Assembly (NCBI GenBank): GCA_964547125.1
Contig: CAZJLS010000052.1
Span: 1-13,163 of the forward strand
DNA from: Methanobrevibacter_A sp964547125
GTDB lineage: Archaea; Methanobacteriota; Methanobacteria; Methanobacteriales; Methanobacteriaceae
Direction: 5' to 3'
Length of the DNA stretch: 13,163 bases
Both the position numbers and the translations under genes were made by a program. The notes under the pieces were generated by a model. The model made no database searches. It was not told the DNA's origin and saw nothing but the letters and a program-made list of their open reading frames with translations. Of this stretch, positions 7,997 to 13,163 are shown one piece after another (positions within the stretch are counted from its first letter, which is position 1; each line of letters starts with the position of its first letter).

Positions 7997-9202
7997 TTAG
8001 AAAGTTCTAGCTTTTCCTTGTACAATATCTTCTGTAATTGTAGATATGTTTTCAAGCCAATCATTCATAACTTTTTCAACTTGTGGACTAACCTCATCTA
8101 ATTTGTAACCATCTTTTAAGATAATTTGTGAAGTTGCTGCTTTAGGTTGATCTATTGGTTTACCAATTTGGCTTAAAATCATTAAGTTGATTTGTTTTAC
8201 ACCTTCAACATTTTCTACAACATCATTTGCAATTCTATTGGATAATATATTGTAAATTTTTCCAACGTGGTTTATTGGGTTTTTACCTGAACTAGCTTCC
8301 ATGGACATTGGTCTGCATGGTGTGATTAATCCGTTTGCTCTGTTTCCTCTTCCTACAGAACCGTCATCTCCCATTTCTGCAGATGTTCCTGTTACTGTTA
8401 GGTAGTATCCTGATTCATCTGTTGCATCGTCATTGTCTGCTGTGTTGACAAATACGTTAACTTCACGGTTTGTGAATTTTACTGCGAAGTCTGATACAAT
8501 ATCTTTTAATTCTGCGCGGATGTTTTTGTATTCATCTACATCGTTAACATATTTGGATACCATTGCACATGCAATTGTTAGGGTTATTTTGTCTCCTTCT
8601 CTTAAACCCATTACTTTAATATCTTCACCTATTGCTGGGTGTTGTTTTTTGAATGATTTTGAGTTTAATAGTTTTTCTGTTTCGAATACTATTGTTTCTG
8701 TTTCTGAAAATGGTGCGTATCCTACTCCAAAGGATGTGTCGTTGGATGATGGTGCTCCTTCTCTTTTAAATACGTCTACAAGATCTCCGGAACCGTGTCC
8801 GATTTTACATTCTACTACTGCATCGGATGCTACATCTAAGTTTATTATTGTGTCGTCGAGGAATTCTTTTGCTGCGTCTATTGCAACTCTGTCTAGTGGG
8901 AGTTTAACTCCTTCGTATTCTGATACTCCTCTTCCTGTTAGGAGTATGTCTATTGGTTTTAATATTTCTCCTCCACCGAATTTTGGGTTGGATTCTCCTG
9001 CGGTGATTTGTACTTCGTCTGTGTTGTGGTGTAGTACTCCTCCGAATCTGTCTAAGTATAAGTTACATAGTGCTTCACTTACAGATTCTCCTAGACCATC
9101 ACTTATACTGTCTGGGTGACCTATTCCTTTTCTTTCTACTATTTCTATTCCTTCATCTTCAATGTATGTTTGATTTAGTTCTTTTACTATAATGTTTCTC
9201 AT
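7997..9202 (-). CDS. mat: archaeal-type S-adenosylmethionine synthetase
   Basis: Makes S-adenosylmethionine from methionine and ATP in the cytosol, supplying methyl groups for RNA, protein and cofactor methylation. The 401-aa length and motifs match the archaeal family (COG1812), which is far diverged from bacterial MetK: GIGHPDSISDG near the N-terminus (residues 26-36), HHNTDEVQ (58-65), and the glycine-rich block GSVGRGNRANGLITPC followed by RPMSMEASSGKNP (281-309). The frame is intact. The start at 9202 gives the usual archaeal N-terminus (MRNIIVKEL); the only upstream SD-like sequence is a weak GGGAAG about 10 nt away. It is monocistronic by appearance, with terminator-like and promoter-like elements on either side. 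The middle of the gene favours A/C-ending codons, while the last ~100 codons have more T-ending ones. Confidence 0.96.
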   Translation of the reverse strand: MRNIIVKELNQTYIEDEGIEIVERKGIGHPDSISDGLGESVSEALCNLYLDRFGGVLHHNTDEVQITAGESNPKFGGGEILKPIDILLTGRGVSEYEGVKLPLDRVAIDAAKEFLDDTIINLDVASDAVVECKIGHGSGDLVDVFKREGAPSSNDTSFGVGYAPFSETETIVFETEKLLNSKSFKKQHPAIGEDIKVMGLREGDKITLTIACAMVSKYVNDVDEYKNIRAELKDIVSDFAVKFTNREVNVFVNTADNDDATDESGYYLTVTGTSAEMGDDGSVGRGNRANGLITPCRPMSMEASSGKNPINHVGKIYNILSNRIANDVVENVEGVKQINLMILSQIGKPIDQPKAATSQIILKDGYKLDEVSPQVEKVMNDWLENISTITEDIVQGKARTF

Positions 9203-9246
9203 ATTATTATACTTCCCAGAAAATTTTTTTTTTTAGAAGTAATTTT

Positions 9247-9306
9247 TTTTTATAAAAATAAAGTATTTTGTAATAATTAATTTTTTATAAATAAGAAAAT
9301 TTTCTT
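9247..9306 (-). promoter_or_regulatory. SAM synthetase promoter region with a 14-bp palindrome
   Basis: Two TATA-like boxes are seen on the minus strand, TTTATAAAAA at about 9291-9282 and TTTTTATAAAA at about 9257-9247. Directly upstream of the first lies the perfect palindrome AAGAAAATTTTCTT (9293-9306), in the position where a BRE or an operator would sit. The expected start sites are near 9255 or 9225. The palindrome is AT-only apart from one G/C pair per arm, so it may be chance. Confidence 0.4.
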
Positions 9307-9443
9307 TGATTTGTATATAAAACAAAATCTAATTAATTTATTTTTGTTTTTTTATAAATAAATGTTATTATGAATTTTTTTATTTTATTAGTGAGACTGT
9401 GAATAAAATCTTTAATCAAATCAGACAAAAATATAATTCTATA

Positions 9444-9887
9444 TTAAATGTTAATTAAACCAGTATCTTGATTTATTTGTAATTTTTGTAAGTATAATTT
9501 GAAAAGATCGTTTTTTAATTTGTATTTACCTCTTGATGGTTTAATTACCATATTTTTATTGATTAAATTTTTTAATAAGCCTGATGGTTCTGAGTTTAAA
9601 TTAGCATTATCTTTAATATAAGAATAAGATAAAATTGTTTCATTACTTTCAGCCATTAAACATAGGATTTTTCTCTCTTCTGTAGTGGATTTACTGAATA
9701 ATATTTTAAATTCACGTTGAGTTAAAATGTTTAAAGAGTGTATTATTGCTTTTTTAAATTCATTAATAGTTACTTTATTATGTTCATTAATTTCTTCAAA
9801 ACAACTATAAGCTAAAATTTGCATATAATATGGGATTCCATTAGATAATTTATATATTTCATAACAAACATAAAAAAAATTTATGAT
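9444..9887 (-). pseudogene. 3' remnant of an AAA-type ATPase (C-terminal lid and winged helix only)
   Basis: An ATG-started frame covers 9824-9444 (126 aa), but the frame stays open upstream to 9887. The extra residues (YEIYKLSNGIPYY, leading into MQILAYSCFEEI) are the characteristic sensor-2/lid region of archaeal STAND-like AAA ATPases (L-x-x-G-x-P-Y-Y-x-Q). After it come a linker and a winged-helix-like part (LTQREFKIL, EERKILCLMAE, SGLLKNLINKNMVIK, GKYKLKNDLFKLYL), as in the C-termini of those ATPases. The Walker A and B motifs are absent: a TGA (9890-9888) precedes the open part and no ATP-binding sequence was recognised in the next ~200 bases. The product, if made, could not be a working ATPase. 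The simplest reading is a truncated gene; expression as a small wHTH protein from ATG 9824 cannot be excluded. Family assignment comes from motif pattern only. Confidence 0.6.
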
Positions 9888-10044
9888 TCATATGTTTTTT
9901 ATGTTTTCAAAGAAGTTAGAATTTTTTATAAGCATTTAATTCTTTACTGTAATTTTTTTACCTACTTTCTTAAGAAATCAAAAATACAAAGTAAATATAT
10001 TAAAGTTCAAAAACAAAATTTCCAACATAAAAACATATGAAATT

Positions 10045-10055
10045 AGTATAAAAAA
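10045..10055 (+). promoter_or_regulatory. candidate TATA box of the SWIM gene
   Basis: AGTATAAAAAA lies about 40 bp before the ATG at 10090 and predicts a start near 10077. An intact-looking promoter suggests the coding interruption is recent or that the locus is still transcribed. The stretch from 9888 to this box holds no gene that I can recognise. Confidence 0.35.
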
Positions 10056-10089
10056 TTTAGAAAAAATATGATAATTTAAGAGTAAAAAA

Positions 10090-10854
10090 ATGAAGTGGAC
10101 ATAATTATTTAATAATAAAATATTAAATAGGGGCGAAAAATATGCCCTAGAAAAAAGAGTTGAAATTCTTAGAAAAGATGAAAAACAAATTAATGCAAAA
10201 GTACATGGTAGTAAAGATTATGAAGTTGAAATAAAATTTGATGGTGATAAAATTGAAAAAATGTCATGTAACTGTCCATATGCAAGCACTGCCAATTGTA
10301 AACATTTAGCTGCAACATTATACACAATATATGGTGTTAAACAGTTAAAACATGAAAATATAAGTATTGAAAAATTATTGAAGATGGTAAGTGATGAAGA
10401 ATTAAGAGACTTCATAAGCGAAGAAATCCAACGAAATGAAAATTTATATAATAAATTCAGAGTTTTTAAAGGAATTACTGATGAGGAATATTATTCAAAC
10501 AAATTAAATAACATATTTTTTTATAATGAGTATTCAGATATTATAAAATTTATTAATGAAGATTTAAAATTTCTTCTAAGTATGGGAGAATATGAATTAA
10601 TTTTAATTTTACTTGAAAAGATTTTTGACCAGTTGTATTATAATGTAGAATCTAATATTTATAGTTTTGATGATGAAACTATTTTTTATGACTTTAAATC
10701 AATTATTAAAAATATGGTTGATGTTTATTCTAAATCGAAGATTTTGGAATTTTTAGAGGGTTTAGCTAAGTGTGGAGATAATTTTTTATGTGATGAAATT
10801 TCTGAATTAATAGATAATATTAATTTAGGTAAAAATATGAAAGAAATTTTTTAA
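10090..10854 (+). pseudogene. SWIM zinc-finger protein gene interrupted by an in-frame TAA at codon 5
   Basis: The only plus-strand gene. The frame reads MKWT-TAA-LFNNKILNRGEKYALEKRV and continues open to 10854, about 250 codons after the stop. The part after the TAA matches the usual N-terminus of SWIM proteins (a short W/LF helix, 'ilxRGxxYa', then a strand ending SKDYEVEI), followed by the zinc motif CNCPYASTANCKH (CxC-x7-CxH; 10267-10305). SWIM domains bind zinc and are thought to mediate DNA or protein contacts; this protein's role is unknown. The rest is a helical, acidic C-terminal part. No ATG, GTG or TTG occurs in frame between the stop and ATG 10261, which lies right at the zinc motif and has no SD, so the shorter 197-aa product would lack the N-terminal part. 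I read this as a nonsense-mutated gene; a sequencing error or an undetected alternative start are the other options. Confidence 0.7.
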
Positions 10855-10862
10855 AAGAAGAA

Positions 10863-10870
10863 TTTTTTTT
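10863..10870 (+). terminator. T8 tract ending the SWIM transcript
   Basis: A run of eight T begins nine bases past the SWIM stop codon and overlaps the stop region of the convergent flavoprotein gene. Only 14 bp separate the two stop codons, so an oligo-U signal is needed here; no hairpin is evident. Confidence 0.4.
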
Positions 10871-11564
10871 ATTTAATATATTTTAGTATGTCGGATGGTT
10901 GTTTGTGTACTGTTATGTTGGGCATTTTTTCTAGTTTTCTAGTGTTTTCTATGTCTATTGGTCTCATGTGTATTGTTATTATTTTTCCACTTGTTATTGC
11001 GTTGTGTTGGCATAGTTTTTCGCATACTCCGCATCCTATGCATTTTTGTAGGTCTATTTCTTGGTTTTGTATTATTGCACTGTTTGGGCATTGTTCTGTT
11101 GGTGGGCATTTTTGGCATTTTTGGCATTTGTTTAGTTCTATTTTTGCGGGTAGTATTGTGTCAACATCTTCTAGTTTGAAGTCTACTGGTATTATTATTG
11201 TTTTTACGTGCCCTTTTCCTGCTTGTGCTACTGCATTTGTTACTAGTGTGTCTGATATTCCGTAGACTATTTTTGCTACTGTGTTTGCTGTTGTTGGTGA
11301 TACTATTAGTAGGTCGTATTTTCCTAGTGATAGTCTTCCTGTTATTGGGTATCCGTATTTTTGTTCTTGGTCTGTTGCTAGTTCTTTGTATCTTCCGCCG
11401 GTGATGTTTGTTATTTTGTTGTATAGTCCGTACATTTTTAGTACGTCTTGACCTGCTCCTGATAGGAATACTGTTACTTCATGTTTTTGTGATATTTTTT
11501 CTAGGATTTCTACGCTTTCTTCTAGTAGGTGTCCTGCACCTGTTATTGCCCATGCTATTCTCAT
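10869..11564 (-). CDS. archaeoflavoprotein with two Fe-S sites (MJ0208 family, DmrB-like dihydromethanopterin reductase)
   Basis: A 231-aa cytosolic flavoprotein fused to a ferredoxin-like domain. Residues 1-135 form an FMN-binding flavoprotein fold (start MRIAWAITGAGHLL; VSPTTANTVAKIV at 88-100; then a GISDTLVTNA motif). Cysteines 147, 150, 153 and 159 (CQKCQKCPPTEQCP) and 175, 178, 181 and 185 (CIGCGVCEKLC) supply two [4Fe-4S] sites. This architecture matches the MJ0208 archaeoflavoprotein family, whose Methanosarcina mazei member has been linked to dihydromethanopterin reduction, the last step of tetrahydromethanopterin synthesis. Substrate here is inferred from family. No SD precedes ATG 11564, and a TATA-like TTTAAAAAA sits about 30 bp upstream, so a leaderless mRNA is plausible. 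It lies 97 bp downstream of glyA with a terminator-like hairpin between, and converges on the SWIM gene. Confidence 0.82.
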   Translation of the reverse strand: MRIAWAITGAGHLLEESVEILEKISQKHEVTVFLSGAGQDVLKMYGLYNKITNITGGRYKELATDQEQKYGYPITGRLSLGKYDLLIVSPTTANTVAKIVYGISDTLVTNAVAQAGKGHVKTIIIPVDFKLEDVDTILPAKIELNKCQKCQKCPPTEQCPNSAIIQNQEIDLQKCIGCGVCEKLCQHNAITSGKIITIHMRPIDIENTRKLEKMPNITVHKQPSDILKYIK

Positions 11565-11590
11565 TGTATCTATATTTGTTGTGTATTGTT

Positions 11591-11602
11591 TTTTAAAAAA
11601 AG
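11591..11602 (-). promoter_or_regulatory. possible TATA element of the flavoprotein gene
   Basis: TTTTTTTAAAAAAC on the minus strand lies 27-38 bp before ATG 11564. If used, transcription would begin at or next to the start codon, consistent with the missing SD. It is a weak match to an archaeal TATA box. Confidence 0.3.
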
Positions 11603-11620
11603 AGTGTGTTGTGGGGGTGT

Positions 11621-11655
11621 AAAAAATTAGTATAAAATATGATTTTTTTATACTA
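11621..11655 (-). terminator. hairpin plus T6 terminator after glyA
   Basis: A perfect 10-bp inverted repeat TAGTATAAAA/TTTTATACTA (11628-11637 and 11646-11655) with an 8-nt loop begins seven bases past the glyA stop and is followed on the minus strand by ATTTTTT. The shape resembles a factor-independent terminator; the stem is A-T rich. The arm TTTTATACT is also TATA-like, so a promoter role for the flavoprotein gene is an alternative. Confidence 0.55.
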
Positions 11656-11661
11656 TTTTTT

Positions 11662-12930
11662 TTAGAATTTTATGAATTTGTATGCTTCTTTTTCTTCGAA
11701 TGCGTAGTGTACTGTTTTGTAGTCTTCTACGAATTCTATTACTTCTTGTTTTATGTTTGCATCGTCCATTGCTACTTTTTTGATTAGGTGTGCGATGTCT
11801 TTCATTTGTTGTTCTTTCATTCCTAGGCGTGTTACTTCTTGTGTTCCTATTCTTATTCCTGATGGGTTGTCGCTGTTGTTTACATCGTCTCCTGGTATTA
11901 GGTTTTTGTTTAGTATTATGTTGTTTGCTTCTAGTTCTTTTGCTAGTATTGATGCGTTTTTAACATCTGCTACGTTCATTGCTACTTGGTGGGATTTTGT
12001 GAATCCTTGGTCTTCGCACATTACATTGAATCCTTCTTCGTGTAGTGCTTGTGCTAGTGCTTGTGCGTTTTTAACTATTTGTTTTGCGTAGTCTTGTCCG
12101 AATTCCATCATTTCTGCTGTTGCTATTCCTAGTCCTGCTAGGTGGTGGAGGTGGTGGTTACTTACTACTCCTGGGAATACTGCGTTGTTTATTTTGTTTT
12201 CGTATTCTCCTTTTGCTAGTATTATTCCTCCTTGTGGTCCTGGGAATGATTTGTGTGTACTTCCCATGACTGCGTCTGCTCCTTCTTTTAGTGGGTCTTG
12301 GAATTGTTTTCCTGCGATTAGTCCTAGTACGTGTGCTCCGTCGTAGAGTACTTTTGCTCCTACTTCGGATGCTGCTTCTACTGCTTCTTTTACTGGGTGT
12401 GGGAATAGGAATAGGCTTCCTCCGAGTAGTACTATTTTTGGTTTTTCTTCTAGGATTCTTTTTTGCATTATGTCTGCATCTATATTCATTATTTCGTTGT
12501 TGAATGGGTAGAATACGTTTTTGAGTCCTCTTATTCCTGCTGCGCTTACGTTTTCGTGGCTTATGTGTCCTCCCATTGGTACGGACATTGTCATTATTTT
12601 ATCGCCTGGTTTTGTAAATGCGAAGAATGTTGCGAGGTTTGCTGTTACTCCTGATATTGGTTGTACGTTTACGTATTCTGCATTGAATAGTTTTTTGGAG
12701 AGGTTGATTGTGAGTGTTTCTATGTCGTCGATGTATTTGCATCCTTCATAGAGTCTATCTCCTGCTTGTCCTTCTGCGTATCTGTGTGATAAATCTGATG
12801 CTAGTGCTGTTTTTATTTGTGGGCTTGTTATGTTTTCACTTGCTATTAGATTTATACTGTTTTCCATCCATTCGTTATGATTTTTGATTAAATTTTCAAA
12901 TGTTTTAACATCTTCTTCGTATTGAGACAT
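11662..12930 (-). CDS. glyA: serine hydroxymethyltransferase
   Basis: PLP-dependent cytosolic enzyme interconverting serine and glycine with transfer of a C1 unit; methanogen enzymes use tetrahydromethanopterin instead of folate. The 422-aa length is normal. Visible family features: LIASEN (residues 28-33), RYAEGQAGDRLYEGC (50-64), SGVTANLA (93-100), YDGAHVLGL (196-204) with the PLP-contacting Asp197 and His200, and GSTHKSFPGPQGG (223-235), in which Lys227 forms the Schiff base. A conserved SGIRIGT motif lies near the C-terminus. The frame is intact. SD AGGTGT (12939-12944) lies 8 nt before ATG 12930, so the start is secure. It appears to be its own transcription unit, with a TATA box upstream and a hairpin terminator downstream; the flavoprotein that probably makes its C1 carrier lies next on the same strand. 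Confidence 0.97.
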   Translation of the reverse strand: MSQYEEDVKTFENLIKNHNEWMENSINLIASENITSPQIKTALASDLSHRYAEGQAGDRLYEGCKYIDDIETLTINLSKKLFNAEYVNVQPISGVTANLATFFAFTKPGDKIMTMSVPMGGHISHENVSAAGIRGLKNVFYPFNNEIMNIDADIMQKRILEEKPKIVLLGGSLFLFPHPVKEAVEAASEVGAKVLYDGAHVLGLIAGKQFQDPLKEGADAVMGSTHKSFPGPQGGIILAKGEYENKINNAVFPGVVSNHHLHHLAGLGIATAEMMEFGQDYAKQIVKNAQALAQALHEEGFNVMCEDQGFTKSHQVAMNVADVKNASILAKELEANNIILNKNLIPGDDVNNSDNPSGIRIGTQEVTRLGMKEQQMKDIAHLIKKVAMDDANIKQEVIEFVEDYKTVHYAFEEKEAYKFIKF

Positions 12931-12963
12931 AATTTTTTACACCTAATATAAAAATGAGTTTTT

Positions 12964-12975
12964 TTTATTTATATT
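12964..12975 (-). promoter_or_regulatory. glyA promoter (TATA box)
   Basis: The minus strand reads AATATAAATAAA about 35-45 bp before ATG 12930. With normal spacing the transcript would start just ahead of the AGGTGT SD. The spacing and the SD together make this one of the better promoter calls here. Confidence 0.45.
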
Positions 12976-13050
12976 GTGTTTGTTTGTTTTTTGATTAATT
13001 TATATTTTTATTAGAGTATTAAAAAAAATAGAAAAAGTATTACTTAGGGT

Positions 13051-13088
13051 TTAAAAAAAAGGAAAAAATTAGGAAAAAGAATTCCTAA
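13051..13088 (-). terminator. hairpin plus oligo-U terminator after the right-edge gene
   Basis: A 7-bp perfect inverted repeat TTAGGAA/TTCCTAA (13069-13075 and 13082-13088, 6-nt loop) begins one base past the stop codon at 13090. On the minus strand it is followed by TTTTTTCCTTTTTTTT. Stem, short loop and T-tract in this order fit a terminator closely. Confidence 0.6.
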
Positions 13089-13089
13089 T

Positions 13090-13163
13090 CTATTTTCCTA
13101 AATCCTCAAGAGCTGCGTCAATTTGAGCCATAATTTGCTCGGTCTTGAAGTGGTTTTGATCCA
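13090..13163 (-). CDS. C-terminal end of an unidentified protein (cut by window edge)
   Basis: The last 23 codons of a minus-strand gene, ending with TAG at 13092-13090. The tail, from HFKTEQIM to AALEDLGK, is charged and likely helical. The frame was chosen because the other two frames hit no well-placed stop and because the TAG is followed immediately by a hairpin/oligo-U terminator. Too little is present to name the family. It precedes glyA on the same strand, but the terminator and the glyA TATA box suggest a separate transcript. Confidence 0.6.
   Translation of the reverse strand, partial: DQNHFKTEQIMAQIDAALEDLGK

Noticed and set aside
8433..9119. 228-aa plus-strand frame opposite the SAM synthetase gene
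   Set aside because: The minus-strand frame encodes a full, highly conserved enzyme; this is its antisense shadow, Ser-rich and without an SD.
9382..9409. 8-bp inverted repeat ATTTTATT/AATAAAAT with a 12-nt loop near the ATPase remnant
   Set aside because: All A-T stem, and on the minus strand it is followed by A rather than T, so it does not fit a terminator for the remnant; no small-RNA evidence.
10102..10104. Recoding of the SWIM stop codon as pyrrolysine
   Set aside because: Pyrrolysine uses TAG; this codon is TAA, and nothing points to a selenocysteine or other recoding signal.
10218..10415. 65-aa minus-strand frame
   Set aside because: Antisense to the SWIM zinc motif, whose Cys/His pattern shows that the plus strand is the coding one.

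Overview
The window looks like a chromosomal segment of a methanogenic archaeon of the order Methanobacteriales, most likely Methanosphaera (M. stadtmanae-like). The grounds are: very AT-rich DNA with long A/T tracts between genes; TTTATAAA-type TATA boxes and GGTG-type Shine-Dalgarno sites; an archaeal-type S-adenosylmethionine synthetase; an archaeoflavoprotein with two Fe-S sites of the kind linked to tetrahydromethanopterin synthesis; and two large secreted adhesin-like proteins made of beta-helix and Ig-like repeats, which are characteristic of gut Methanosphaera and Methanobrevibacter. The genus is inferred from family resemblance; no search was run.

Layout, left to right. Positions 1-371 hold the 5' end of ileS (minus strand). 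Positions 614-6998 hold two consecutive adhesin-like surface proteins (770 and about 1333 aa, both minus), separated by a 70-bp spacer with a perfect 15-bp tandem repeat. Positions 7218-7847 encode a SpoIIM-family membrane protein and 7997-9202 the archaeal SAM synthetase, both minus. From about 9444 to 10854 lies what looks like a decaying accessory stretch. It holds the 3' remnant of an AAA-type ATPase (minus, no P-loop left) and a SWIM zinc-finger gene (plus, the only plus-strand gene) interrupted by an in-frame TAA at codon 5. Positions 10869-11564 encode a flavoprotein/ferredoxin (DmrB-like, MJ0208 family) and 11662-12930 serine hydroxymethyltransferase (glyA), both minus. Positions 13090-13163 are the last 23 codons of an unidentified minus-strand gene with a hairpin/oligo-U terminator.

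How the genes may work together: SAM synthetase, serine hydroxymethyltransferase and the DmrB-like flavoprotein all belong to one-carbon and cofactor metabolism. In methanogens, the tetrahydromethanopterin made by a dihydromethanopterin reductase is the C1 carrier used by serine hydroxymethyltransferase, so the glyA-flavoprotein neighbourhood makes functional sense even though a terminator lies between them. The two adhesins share a duplicated C-terminal module that is probably a common wall-associated stalk or anchor. The second adhesin has an unusual translation start (TTG overlapping the stop of a 7-codon mini-ORF, near an A8 tract) that may matter for its expression.

I did not find a CRISPR array, tRNA, rRNA, transposase or clear defence system. 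The most notable items are the interrupted SWIM gene, the ATPase relic beside it, the start region of the large adhesin, and the module shared by the two adhesins.
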